This document shows, one piece after another, positions 36,749 through 45,604 of a stretch of 64,000 bases of DNA (position 1 is its first letter; every line of letters begins with the position of its first letter). The notes under the pieces are model-generated. The model was not told the origin of the DNA. It did no database searches and saw only the letters and a program-made list of their open reading frames with translations. Source of the DNA: Saprospiraceae bacterium (lineage in GTDB: Bacteria; Bacteroidota; Bacteroidia; Chitinophagales; Saprospiraceae); the NCBI GenBank assembly GCA_027488935.1, contig JAIYAP010000037.1, positions 1 to 64,000 on the forward strand. The letters are read 5' to 3'. A program made the position numbers and the translations under genes.

Positions 36749-37021
36749 TCAATTTAAGCCTCGTTCTTTCAAGACATCTTCTAAATCCTTGTTCTTATTT
36801 GGAGTTTTAAGCAGTTTGTACATGAGAGCTACGGGAATCGACATTGGAATCAGGAATCCTACATGTTTTTTGGAAGAAAGGCTCCAAGAAACAATTCCGA
36901 AAATGAGTATTCCTGCAAGAAAACCAATAGATGTTGCATGCAAGAGTTTAGATTTTATCATCTTTTTTTTCTCGACTAAGAGTTCTTCATCAGTCAGATT
37001 GTAAAGGTCTTTTTTTTCCAT
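36749..37021 (-). CDS. small membrane protein of unknown function, 90 aa
   Basis: A charged N-terminus (KKDLYNLTDEELLVEKKKMIKS) is followed by two hydrophobic segments, roughly residues 29-48 and 54-69, and a charged tail (NKNKDLEDVLKERGLN). This is a two-span inner-membrane protein. No named family is recognised. AT-rich, single gene. Confidence 0.65.
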   Translation of the reverse strand: MEKKDLYNLTDEELLVEKKKMIKSKLLHATSIGFLAGILIFGIVSWSLSSKKHVGFLIPMSIPVALMYKLLKTPNKNKDLEDVLKERGLN

Positions 37022-37137
37022 AATACACTGTTTTGTGATTTTTTTGCAATGGATTTTCGTATTACCGCAAATCTACCCCTTATCTGAGCAAATGAGTAGC
37101 AAATGCATGCCATAAAGTATCAGCCGTTGCATCCGGT

Positions 37138-37974
37138 TTAATCTGCCAACAATACCCAAACAGCATGGTGATCGGAAGCATAGCGTCCGCCCCAGGCTGC
37201 CGCGATGGTGGCGTGTTTCAACACCCGGAATGGCGCGTTTTTTAAAAATATAAAATCGATGGGCTTGTTCGATGTTTCTGACGGGCCGAAGCCGTTGAAG
37301 GTGCCTTCCGGGCCGAAATGCGGCGTTTCGCTGATCGATCGGGTTTCGGTCAGTGCGCCCGGAGCATTCAACAAGCGGATGGGCTCATCGTCGGGCGTTG
37401 CATTGAAGTCGCCACACACGATTACGGGTTGGTTACCGGCGATAGATTTCAGGCGGCTGAGCAACAATTTGGCACTTTCCCGCCGTGCTACCTGCCCCTG
37501 ATGATCAAAATGGGTATTGAATACAAAAAGGGTGTCGCCCTTTGCCGCACGCCGAAAGCAAGCCCAGGTGACGATTCGGTTCAAGTTGGCATCCCAACCT
37601 GGCCCAATGCGTTCAGGGTGTTCATTCAACCAAAATGTGCCCGATTGTAACAGGGTCAGGTTCTTCTTTTTATAAAAAATACAGGCAAATTCCCCGGTGC
37701 CAGCACTGTCCCGGCCAATACCTGTCCAGGCATAGTCCGGCAATAAACTGGCTAATTCCTGTACCTGATGCCCCAAGGCTTCCTGTACGCCGCACACATC
37801 GGCCTCAAAAAAACGAAACACATCGGCAACATGGCTTTTGCGATTTTGCCAGCGATTTTCACCATCCCCCGGATTGTCATACCGGATGTTGAAAGTCATG
37901 ACGGATAAGTTGTTTTGCGCCAACAAATTACCGAGCAGGAAAAAGGCAAAGTGTAAAGTTGCTTGGGTTTTCAT
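37138..37974 (-). CDS. secreted endonuclease/exonuclease/phosphatase family protein
   Basis: 278 aa with signal peptide (LHFAFFLLGNLLAQ). It carries the full EEP (DNase I-like) motif set: MTFNIRYDN, catalytic Glu in GVQEALGHQ, NTHFDHQG, GDFNATPDDEP, and the C-terminal SDHHAVW. Such proteins hydrolyse phosphodiester bonds in nucleic acids, lipids or sugar phosphates; the DNase I-like fold alone does not tell the substrate. Probably periplasmic or secreted. It is divergent from the ArsR gene with a 150-bp gap that carries operator palindromes. Confidence 0.88.
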   Translation of the reverse strand: MKTQATLHFAFFLLGNLLAQNNLSVMTFNIRYDNPGDGENRWQNRKSHVADVFRFFEADVCGVQEALGHQVQELASLLPDYAWTGIGRDSAGTGEFACIFYKKKNLTLLQSGTFWLNEHPERIGPGWDANLNRIVTWACFRRAAKGDTLFVFNTHFDHQGQVARRESAKLLLSRLKSIAGNQPVIVCGDFNATPDDEPIRLLNAPGALTETRSISETPHFGPEGTFNGFGPSETSNKPIDFIFLKNAPFRVLKHATIAAAWGGRYASDHHAVWVLLAD

Positions 37975-38057
37975 GTTTTTTCTTTTATCATTTTTATGCC
38001 CAAAATTAAAACGGATTTGAAGGATGGATGGATCTTCTCAATAAAATAAAGTACCCA

Positions 38058-38065
38058 TAAGTTTG
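38058..38065 (+). promoter_or_regulatory. predicted -7 element of the arsR-like gene
   Basis: TAAGTTTG matches TAnnTTTG and overlaps the first operator-like palindrome (38061-38071). No clear -33 partner is visible. Confidence 0.4.
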
Positions 38066-38113
38066 CGCAACCAAAAAGTTGCACATACATTGCAACCATA
38101 TAGTTGCGCAACT
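38061..38113 (+). promoter_or_regulatory. cluster of three operator-like palindromes
   Basis: Three sites built on GTTGC/GCAAC: GTTTGCGCAAC (38061-38071), GTTGCA-N7-TGCAAC (38078-38096) and the perfect palindrome AGTTGCGCAACT (38102-38113). They lie between the predicted -7 element and the start codon at 38125, where a bound repressor would block transcription. Autoregulation by the adjacent ArsR-type protein is the natural reading. Confidence 0.65.
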
Positions 38114-38124
38114 GAATTTTGAAA

Positions 38125-38445
38125 ATGAAACAAGACCTATTTCATGCGATCGCAGACCCAACCCGCAGGGCTATTTTAACCTTAATTGCCCTGCAGGCTT
38201 TAACGCCCAATGCCATGGCGGAAAAATTTGATATGAGCCGGCAAGCAGTATCAAAACACATTAAGGTATTGCAGGAATGCGAGTTGATAAAACCCGTGCC
38301 TGCTGGTAGAGAAATTTACTACCACTTTAATCCGATGAAAATGCAAGAAATTGATCTTTGGATCGCCCAATTCAGGAAGAATTGGGAAACGCAATTCGAT
38401 CAACTTGACCAGGTATTATCCACCATTCAAAAACAGAAAAAATGA
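38125..38445 (+). CDS. ArsR-family winged-helix repressor
   Basis: 106 aa, a single winged-helix domain: [17 protein letters not shown] at the start and the recognition helix [19 protein letters not shown], then the wing ([12 protein letters not shown]). No Cys pair or other metal site of ArsR/SmtB is obvious, so it is of the metal-independent type often paired with an SRPBCC/AHSA1 protein. The ATG at 38125 is chosen over an upstream TTG at 38119. It overlaps the next gene by 4 bp (ATGA). Three palindromes directly upstream suggest it represses its own operon. Confidence 0.88.
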   Translation: MKQDLFHAIADPTRRAILTLIALQALTPNAMAEKFDMSRQAVSKHIKVLQECELIKPVPAGREIYYHFNPMKMQEIDLWIAQFRKNWETQFDQLDQVLSTIQKQKK

Positions 38446-38939
38446 AAAACAATTTGCAATTTGATTTTACCGTCGACAAAACAGCAAAAACGGTATACAT
38501 AACCAGGGAATTTGATGCGGAACTTTCGCTGGTATGGGATGCTTTTACGAAGCAAGCATTGCTGGATCAATGGACAGCGCCTGCTCCCTGGACGGCAAGA
38601 ACGAAATATATGAATTTTGTCGTGGGCGGAAAAAGGTTTTATGCCATGGTAAGCCCGGAAGGACAGGAGCGATGGTCCATTCAGGAATATACTTCCATTA
38701 GTCCAAAAACTAATTTTAAAATGTTGAATGCTTTTGCAGACAAAGATGAAAACCCCGACCCACATGGATCGGAATGGGATTACACATTTAGCGAACAAAA
38801 TGGTATTACAACAGTGCGTATAACCATTTTTAATGAATCTTTTGATCGTATGGATATGTTGCTGGAAGGCTTCCAACAAGGATTTACCATATCATTGAGT
38901 GCCCTGGAACAATTATTAGCAAGCTTTTCGCAAAAATGA
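38442..38939 (+). CDS. SRPBCC/AHSA1-domain protein
   Basis: 165 aa, START-like SRPBCC fold of the AHSA1 (activator of Hsp90 ATPase homologue 1-like) type: [28 protein letters not shown] at the N-terminus and the C-terminal helix [23 protein letters not shown]. Such domains bind hydrophobic ligands in a deep cavity. Translationally coupled to the ArsR repressor, a very common pairing; the protein may be the regulated response or ligand handler. Cytoplasmic, with no signal peptide. Confidence 0.85.
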   Translation: MKNNLQFDFTVDKTAKTVYITREFDAELSLVWDAFTKQALLDQWTAPAPWTARTKYMNFVVGGKRFYAMVSPEGQERWSIQEYTSISPKTNFKMLNAFADKDENPDPHGSEWDYTFSEQNGITTVRITIFNESFDRMDMLLEGFQQGFTISLSALEQLLASFSQK

Positions 38940-38978
38940 TGCGCTTAATTGAGCCCTGCCCTTGGCTAGATCCTTCGC

Positions 38979-39039
38979 CTTTTTACTTCCCCCTTGATCA
39001 TTTTTAAATGGTTAAAATTCCAACGGGGGAAGTAAAAAG
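38979..39039. repeat. long intergenic hairpin
   Basis: CTTTTTACTTCCCCC (38979-38993) and GGGGGAAGTAAAAAG (39025-39039) are perfect 15-bp complements with a 31-nt loop. ATCCT (upstream) and AGGAT (downstream) extend it past an internal loop. It lies between convergent genes and has no T tract, so it may be a REP-like element rather than a terminator. Confidence 0.75.
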
Positions 39040-39181
39040 ACTCAGGATGACAGCTCACGTTGATTTGAAAATTGGAGTTTTGGTTTATCTAGAATTAGCG
39101 AAATTTTAAATCGTTTCCTTCACAACTGTAATGCTCTGTGTTCACCTCTCGAAACTTTGTGCCTTGAGTTAAATCGTATTA

Positions 39182-40708
39182 TTACCGCTGCACCTCCCGC
39201 ATCCGCGCCGCCCAAAACACCGGAAAAGAACGCTTTGGCTGCCGACACAAATACACCGTCGTCCCATATTCCCGGGCCAGGGTATCGGTAATGCCGCCCA
39301 TCGGCTGAATATCCTGAAACAGGTCTTTTACATCGTCGCCCAGTTCATCGTTGATGTATATAAAGGTGTTGACATTTGGTGCCAGGGTATCAGGCACCCA
39401 CAACCGATAGGAATCCGAAAAACTGACGACTGTAGGATGCGGTTCTGGGCAATAATGGTCGATGGTGCCTGCTTGTCCGTAGTTTTCGCCATAGATGATG
39501 CAGTTGTTGGGATCGCCTGCCTGCGCGAGCGCGCGATCGGCCGCGGCCGCGAGTTCGGTCCAGCCCAGCATATCGGCGTAATCCTGGGGTAAAGCGTGCA
39601 GTTTTCCGCCTTCCCAACGCAAAGGCCCTTCTACACCGAGGTCTTGCGAAAGCCATTTGAAATAGGCAACCAGTTTAGGGGCAGGAAATAAAGGCAATCC
39701 TGTGGGGATCAAGGGAATAGACAACAATACAAGCAGGCTGGTAAATGCAATACGCATGCTCGTTTTTTGTAGTTTCCGTTCCCAATACACAGCGCCCGCT
39801 GCAAATAAAACCGGATAGGCGCCCATTGTATAATAGTCTTTGCCTTTCAAAAGCAACAACAGCCCGATTAAAGCCAGGTATTGCAAGCCCAGCGCCCGGT
39901 AGTTTTGCATTTTTTTGGATTGTAACAAAACCAGCAGTCCGGCCAACCAGATGCATAAAAATGAACCATGGACGATCAACTGGCTCATCAGGAAATCGGA
40001 ACCTTTAACGTATTGCAACTGCGAATCACGCAAGTCTTTCAGGTGTTCAAATACGGGAAAACCGGCTTTCCATTGCCAGATCAGGTTGGGCAGGAGGATC
40101 AGCAGGCTGATACCCACCGCATACCAAGGCGCACGGGTGCCTAAAACACTGCGTTTTTGGGTAAATAACAGGCCAAGGAGCAGTGAAATCGCCCAAAAAC
40201 CGATGGTGTATTTGTTTAAAAAACCAATACCTGCAACGATGCCCATGTAATTCCACCATTTGGTTTCCTGCGTTTTTAGCCATTGCAGGCTTAAATAGGA
40301 AAGCCAGGCCCAGAAAAAGATGTCGAACGGAACAGGTTGAAACATGGAAAATGCCCGCAACCAGGCAATGGAGCAAAAAAGACTAAGTCCGCTTAGTAAC
40401 TGTGCATAAAACCCGCCACCGAGGCTGCGTACCGATAATGCCATGACCCACAACATGCCTGCGCCACTGAGCGCCGGGAAAAATCGGGTAGCCCAAATAC
40501 TTTCTCCCAACAGGTGTTGCGAAAGCCAACTGATCGCGCCAATAAACGGCGGATTGGACCAATAACCCCAGTCGAGGTGCTGCCCCAAGGCCAGGTATAA
40601 AAATTCATCTCGTTGAAAGCCAAGGTTGTTGGCGGTGGCCAAATGCAGGGCAATTTTACCTAATACGAGTATAAACGCAAGTTGGAGCGGGCGTATGTTT
40701 GTTTTCAT
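39182..40708 (-). CDS. GT39-family membrane glycosyltransferase
   Basis: About 508 aa, very hydrophobic, with roughly ten predicted membrane spans in the N-terminal 350 residues and a C-terminal extracytoplasmic domain. The first loop carries the acidic motif RDEFLYLALGQHLDWGYWSNPPF, typical of the ArnT/PMT-like GT-C glycosyltransferases of family 39, which transfer sugars from polyprenyl-phosphate donors. The ATG at 40708 (MKTNIRPLQ) is preferred to 40747. Acceptor is unknown: lipid A, a glycoprotein or a surface glycan are all possible. It stands alone, divergent from the large cargo gene. Confidence 0.85.
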   Translation of the reverse strand: MKTNIRPLQLAFILVLGKIALHLATANNLGFQRDEFLYLALGQHLDWGYWSNPPFIGAISWLSQHLLGESIWATRFFPALSGAGMLWVMALSVRSLGGGFYAQLLSGLSLFCSIAWLRAFSMFQPVPFDIFFWAWLSYLSLQWLKTQETKWWNYMGIVAGIGFLNKYTIGFWAISLLLGLLFTQKRSVLGTRAPWYAVGISLLILLPNLIWQWKAGFPVFEHLKDLRDSQLQYVKGSDFLMSQLIVHGSFLCIWLAGLLVLLQSKKMQNYRALGLQYLALIGLLLLLKGKDYYTMGAYPVLFAAGAVYWERKLQKTSMRIAFTSLLVLLSIPLIPTGLPLFPAPKLVAYFKWLSQDLGVEGPLRWEGGKLHALPQDYADMLGWTELAAAADRALAQAGDPNNCIIYGENYGQAGTIDHYCPEPHPTVVSFSDSYRLWVPDTLAPNVNTFIYINDELGDDVKDLFQDIQPMGGITDTLAREYGTTVYLCRQPKRSFPVFWAARMREVQR

Positions 40709-40832
40709 ACTGCAATAATAATAAGGAGTGCTCAAAATGGAAAGCAAAATCGATGTTTGACAAAATGAAGTGCGGAGGACTTGGATTTTCTGTACTTTTT
40801 ACGTTCTTCGCCTTCTTATTAATGTCCTGCGT

Positions 40833-43800
40833 ATGAAACACTTATTCTTTGTTTGCCTGATTCAATGCATTTTCCTTGCACACGCAACTGCACAACAAGC
40901 GCCGCCAGCAATTTTTGTAGCACCCGATGCACCGCTTTGGATGCGTAAAATGATGGAAAATAATCCAAATGTTTTTGAAATCCAGGCTTTACACACCGCC
41001 TATTACCGCAATCGGCCCTCTGAAAAGAACCGATACACCCAGTTTTACAAACGCTGGATGCATTGGGCGCGCCCGTACGTGCAAGGCGATGGGTCGTTGT
41101 TGTTTCCTAGTCCAGCAGAAGATGCCCAAAAACAAGAACAATTGTTGCAATTGCGGCGCATACAAGCCCAAAACAGCATGGAAGGGGCGCAAAATACCTG
41201 GACATTTGCCGGGCCTAATCAGACATACGACATCAATGGTACCACCATCGTTACCTGGCAAACCAATATATACAGTTTGGATGTAGCACTTTCTAATCCG
41301 AATATTTTATTTGCAGGTGGCGAATCGGGCGGGATGTGGAAAACGACGGATAAAGGACTGAATTGGACCCTTTTAAGTGCCAATATTACGCATGGCGCTT
41401 TTGGGGCGGTTAAAATTCATCCCACAGATCCGAACATTGTTTACGCTGCTACCGGTGGTAAAATACTTAAAACGACCGATGGCGGCTTGAATTGGACCGC
41501 AATTTACACCGAAAACAATTTGTGGGTCAACGAGTTTGCTATTTCAACAGCCAATCCGGGCATTATCCTCGCGGCATCCGACCAGGGTTTGTTGCGCAGT
41601 GGCAACGGCGGACAAACGTGGAATAAGCTATTTACCAATAAAACATGGACGGTAAAATACAAGCCCAATGACCCAAATACAGTATTTGCGGTGCGGAAAA
41701 ATGGTTCCGGCTCCGATTTTATGAAATCAACCGATGGCGGGGCGATCTTCAACACGTCCAATTTAGGCTGGTGGTTGCCCGGTAGCGGTGAAACGGTAGG
41801 TGGGGCCATTATTGCGGTTTGTCCGTCCGAACCAGACCGAATTTATGCCTATTTATGCGGAAATGGCACCAATTTGTATGGGTATGTGGGCGTTTTTAGA
41901 AGCAACAATGCAGGCCAGAACTGGACCAATACCCACCCATCCAATGCGGTAGGCAATAGTCCGGTTGCTTATGCGATTCCAGCGCACAGCAATTTGATGG
42001 CGCACAATGGAACCACAGGGTTTGACCAAGGCTTTTATGATATGGCAATTGTCGTCAATCCAAGCAATGCCAACCAATTGATTGCGGGCGGCACTTCCTG
42101 GTTTCGCAGCAATGATGCGGGCCAAACGTGGACGGCCTTAGGCAGTTATGTGGGCGGATTGAGTTGGAGTCATCCGGATATTCAGGCGACGGTGGCAATT
42201 GGCAACGAATTGTGGATTACATCGGATGGCGGGATCAATTATTCCAACAACTGGGCGAGTACGATTGAGGCGCGCATGAATGGCATATCCGGGGCAGATT
42301 TATGGGGTTTTGACAGTGGCTGGAATGAGGATATTTTGGTGGGGGGCCGGTACCACAATGGCAACATGGCTTACCACCAAAGTTTTCCGGCGGGTAAATT
42401 TTACCGCATGGGTGGGGCAGAGGCTCCTACCGGGTATGTAAATCCGGGGCCGGAACGCAAAATTTACCATTCTGATATTGGAGGGCATATCATAAAAACG
42501 GGTTTTCAAAATGGCGTTTCTGGTTTTTCCGTCGGGTTGTTTCCCAATGAAAGTTACGCTTATTACGCCAATTCGGAAATGGTGTGGCTTCCGGCCTGCT
42601 GGAACACCGTTTTTCTTGGATATGAGCAAAAAATGTGGAAAAGTAATGATGGCGGGCAAAGTTGGACGGCACTTTACACCTTTCCAGGCGATGCGGCCAA
42701 TACCGTGTATGACATCGAAATTGCCCGCTCCAATCCACAAGTCATGTATTGTTCGCAATGGAATGGCACGGACGATGCCATTTGGCGCAGTGCAGATGGC
42801 GGGCAAACCTGGAATGCCTGCGCTTTGTTGCCTTTGCCCAACAACAACGATCGGGTAAAACTGGCGGTAAGTGCCGAAAATGCCAATGTATTGTGGGCTG
42901 CTGTTACGTATGGCTCCAACAGCAAAAAGATTTATAAAACCGTCAATGGCGGGCAAACTTGGGTCAATTTGACCACTGCTTTGCTCAATAACCTCACCAT
43001 AACCAATATTATGGCGCAATATGGTACCAATGGCGGCATCTATTTGGGCACCAACGGCGGCATTTTTTACCGAAATAATACCCATACCGAATGGCAGGTG
43101 TATAGTGCGGGCTTGCCCCTTTCGGCGGAGACCAACCGCTTGAAACCCTTTTACCGTGATGGCAAAATACGCAATGGCTGCTGGGGATTCGGGGTGTGGG
43201 AAGCGCCACTCTTTGAAGCATCGGCGGTGATCCCACAAGCGATGACCAATCAACTCGAAAGCGATTGCGCACGCGATACCTTCTTATTTGATGATTACTC
43301 GGTTACGCGGCATGTGGGGGTAAGTTGGTCTTGGACCTTTGAAGATGCCCAATGGGTGCAAGGGGCGGATACACGAACGCCGAAAGTCCTTTTTGCCCAA
43401 GCCGGTTTAAAACGGGCAATTATGACGCTTTCAACGCCAGAAGGTGTTTTTTACGACACCTTGCAATTGAAAGTAGGCAATGGTTGTGCGCCGGATAGTT
43501 TGCCCGGACAGGCAGCGCAACTGGATGGCACTGACGATTATCTGGTGGCGGCCCGCGCGTTAAACCTGGCCACCAATACCCTTACTTTGAGTGCCTGGAT
43601 CAAGCCAAATGGTACCCAAAATGATTGGGCGGGATTGGTTTTTTGTCGCGGTGGCAGTACTACGGCCGGAATGAGTTTGCGCAGCACCAATGAATTGCGT
43701 TACCATTGGAATGACAATGGGTATAATTTCAGTTCGGGGCTAATTGTGCCCGATAATCAGTGGTCGCATGTGGCGATGGTTGTAACGCCCAATGCGGTGA

Positions 43801-44846
43801 CCTTGTATGTAAATGGAAAATCGGCTGTGCACACCACCACGACCGCGTTAGAAGCTTTTGATGCGCCTTTCAAAATCGGGCACGATAACGGATCGCGGTA
43901 TTATAAAGGAAATATTGATGAAATTTGTATCTATAATAAAGCGCTTAGTCAGGCAGAAATACGCGCGCAAATGCACCTGACCAAAACCCACACTAGTCAA
44001 CAGGGCCTGGTATCGTATTACCAAATGAACGAATCCCGTGGTGCCGCGCTGGATCGGATTGGGACCAATCATTTGAGTTTGGGTGGCGGTACTTTGCGGG
44101 TTGGCAGCACGGGGCCATTTGGCCCGGGCCGTAGTTTTCGCAAAACCGTTTCCAGTGGCAAGCGCCATGCTTTTGATGGAACGGGCCTGGTTTTGGCCTT
44201 TTCGACGGGTGCTACCTTGCCAAATGGCGAATTGGTCGTAACCCGTTTGCAAACACGGCCGGATACCTTGTTGGCAACCCAGACAGGTTTGTCGCAGTAC
44301 TGGATTTTGGATAACTATGGTCAGAATACAACGTTTACCGCGCCCGGAACCGTATTGTTTCAACAGTATGGCACCTTACCAGCCGATCTTTCGGCATCCA
44401 AAATGCGACTTTGGCGGCGTGGTGCCCTGGCGGATGGTTTGCCCTGGACCCTCTTGGATTCTGCTGACTATGTAACGGCGGGCAAAAACGCCACCGTGAC
44501 ATTTGGTGCAAGCAATCAGATCAAAAACAGTGCGCAGTTTTACCTTTCAGCGCCAGCCAGTTTTGAGGTGCCAAAAATACCTGAAACCAGCTTGGAGCGG
44601 GGGGCAACGGAAATACGCGCTTTGTTATACCCGAATCCGGTACCCTTGGGCGGACGCTTGCGGGTAGAGACTGCCTGGAAAGGAATGGCCACCTTCCGTT
44701 TGTTTGATGCGAAGGGAAATCAGGTTTTGGTTGAGCATTTTGAGGCAGCCTGTTCCATCGATCGGTTGGAGATGCCTGCCGGGGTATATTATTATCGCAT
44801 TGAAAATGAAGCACATATGGAGACAGGTGCTGTTATTTTTGAGTAA
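40833..44846 (+). CDS. large secreted BNR/sortilin-like propeller + LamG protein with T9SS type A tail
   Basis: 1337 aa. Signal peptide (HLFFVCLIQCIFLAHATAQ). Residues ~130-800 contain many Asp-box/BNR motifs of the form TxDGGxxWT (TTDKGLNWT, TTDGGLNWT, SNDAGQTWT, SADGGQTWN), the pattern of a VPS10/sialidase-like beta-propeller. A PKD-like segment follows (WSWTFEDAQW), then a LamG/concanavalin-like domain (AAQLDGTDDYLVAARALNL to FKIGHDNGSRYYKGNIDEICIY), and a T9SS type A sorting domain (RALLYPNPVPLGG to GAVIFE). It is probably a cell-surface glycan- or protein-binding protein. The start at 40833 is set by the signal peptide. Confidence 0.85.
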   Translation: MKHLFFVCLIQCIFLAHATAQQAPPAIFVAPDAPLWMRKMMENNPNVFEIQALHTAYYRNRPSEKNRYTQFYKRWMHWARPYVQGDGSLLFPSPAEDAQKQEQLLQLRRIQAQNSMEGAQNTWTFAGPNQTYDINGTTIVTWQTNIYSLDVALSNPNILFAGGESGGMWKTTDKGLNWTLLSANITHGAFGAVKIHPTDPNIVYAATGGKILKTTDGGLNWTAIYTENNLWVNEFAISTANPGIILAASDQGLLRSGNGGQTWNKLFTNKTWTVKYKPNDPNTVFAVRKNGSGSDFMKSTDGGAIFNTSNLGWWLPGSGETVGGAIIAVCPSEPDRIYAYLCGNGTNLYGYVGVFRSNNAGQNWTNTHPSNAVGNSPVAYAIPAHSNLMAHNGTTGFDQGFYDMAIVVNPSNANQLIAGGTSWFRSNDAGQTWTALGSYVGGLSWSHPDIQATVAIGNELWITSDGGINYSNNWASTIEARMNGISGADLWGFDSGWNEDILVGGRYHNGNMAYHQSFPAGKFYRMGGAEAPTGYVNPGPERKIYHSDIGGHIIKTGFQNGVSGFSVGLFPNESYAYYANSEMVWLPACWNTVFLGYEQKMWKSNDGGQSWTALYTFPGDAANTVYDIEIARSNPQVMYCSQWNGTDDAIWRSADGGQTWNACALLPLPNNNDRVKLAVSAENANVLWAAVTYGSNSKKIYKTVNGGQTWVNLTTALLNNLTITNIMAQYGTNGGIYLGTNGGIFYRNNTHTEWQVYSAGLPLSAETNRLKPFYRDGKIRNGCWGFGVWEAPLFEASAVIPQAMTNQLESDCARDTFLFDDYSVTRHVGVSWSWTFEDAQWVQGADTRTPKVLFAQAGLKRAIMTLSTPEGVFYDTLQLKVGNGCAPDSLPGQAAQLDGTDDYLVAARALNLATNTLTLSAWIKPNGTQNDWAGLVFCRGGSTTAGMSLRSTNELRYHWNDNGYNFSSGLIVPDNQWSHVAMVVTPNAVTLYVNGKSAVHTTTTALEAFDAPFKIGHDNGSRYYKGNIDEICIYNKALSQAEIRAQMHLTKTHTSQQGLVSYYQMNESRGAALDRIGTNHLSLGGGTLRVGSTGPFGPGRSFRKTVSSGKRHAFDGTGLVLAFSTGATLPNGELVVTRLQTRPDTLLATQTGLSQYWILDNYGQNTTFTAPGTVLFQQYGTLPADLSASKMRLWRRGALADGLPWTLLDSADYVTAGKNATVTFGASNQIKNSAQFYLSAPASFEVPKIPETSLERGATEIRALLYPNPVPLGGRLRVETAWKGMATFRLFDAKGNQVLVEHFEAACSIDRLEMPAGVYYYRIENEAHMETGAVIFE

Positions 44847-44854
44847 AATTAAGA

Positions 44855-44893
44855 TTAAACCACGCGAAGTACCGCTTAGGTACCGTGGCTTAA
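44855..44893 (+). terminator. hairpin after the large cargo gene
   Basis: TTAA-A-CCACG (44855-44864) pairs with CGTGG-C-TTAA (44884-44893); inside, GTACC (44869-44873) pairs with GGTAC (44879-44883) after a 4-nt bulge. It is followed by TTTAGATTT rather than a clean T run, so a terminator is likely but not certain. Confidence 0.45.
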
Positions 44894-44920
44894 TTTAGAT
44901 TTGCACAAAAAAAGTTTAGC

Positions 44921-45604
44921 ATGGCGCGTGAAATTGCACTTTCGGACATACATGGTTGTAACCGCACGCTGCTTGCGATGTTGGATTTACTGGCTGTAAG
45001 TAAAGCGGATACACTTTATTTTTTGGGAGACTATGTTGATCGTGGACCCGATTCCAAGGGTGTGATTGATACCATTTGGCGCATGCAATCGGAAGGTTAT
45101 CAGGTGCATTGTTTGATGGGCAACCATGAGGCCATGACGGTATCAGATTATGAACATGTGCGGCTTACTGGTCGGCCGGGTTTGGGAGAAGCGCATTTGC
45201 TTTCCAGTTTTTTTGCCCGGACCTTGTTGGATATTCCGGTAGAATACATCCATTGGATGCGTGATTTGCCGCGGGTTATGGAAATTCCCGGGTATATTTT
45301 GGTGCATGCAGGCCTAAATTTCAACGAACAGGATCCATTTTCAAACGAAGATTCCTTAATCTGGATTCGGGATTGGTACGACGATTTGAATCGGGAATGG
45401 CTGGGAGACCGTTTGATTGTACATGGTCATACGCCCATTTCGGTAGAAGCAGTAAAAACGATGTTCAAGCGGCATGCCGATTTGCCGGTACAGGATATTG
45501 ATTGTGGCGCGGTGTTTTACAACTCCAATATATATGGAAAGTTATGCGCCTTCGATTTGACCAATCGCGCACTTGTTTTTCAGCCGAATGTAGAGTATTT
45601 ATAA
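44921..45604 (+). CDS. PPP-family metallophosphoesterase (serine/threonine phosphatase-like)
   Basis: 227 aa with the complete metallophosphoesterase signature: SDIHGC, GDYVDRGPDS, GNHE, and HAGLN, then VHGHTPI. This set is typical of bacterial PPP phosphatases and diadenosine-tetraphosphatases (PrpE/ApaH-like), which use two metal ions to cleave phosphomonoesters. Cytoplasmic. Whether it acts on phosphoproteins or on Ap4A cannot be told from sequence alone. The final 6 bp overlap the convergent corA gene's stop region. Confidence 0.9.
   Translation: MAREIALSDIHGCNRTLLAMLDLLAVSKADTLYFLGDYVDRGPDSKGVIDTIWRMQSEGYQVHCLMGNHEAMTVSDYEHVRLTGRPGLGEAHLLSSFFARTLLDIPVEYIHWMRDLPRVMEIPGYILVHAGLNFNEQDPFSNEDSLIWIRDWYDDLNREWLGDRLIVHGHTPISVEAVKTMFKRHADLPVQDIDCGAVFYNSNIYGKLCAFDLTNRALVFQPNVEYL

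Noticed and set aside
42300-43253. 317-aa open frame on the minus strand
   Set aside because: Antisense to the BNR/LamG gene; the long frame reflects codon bias in the repeats.
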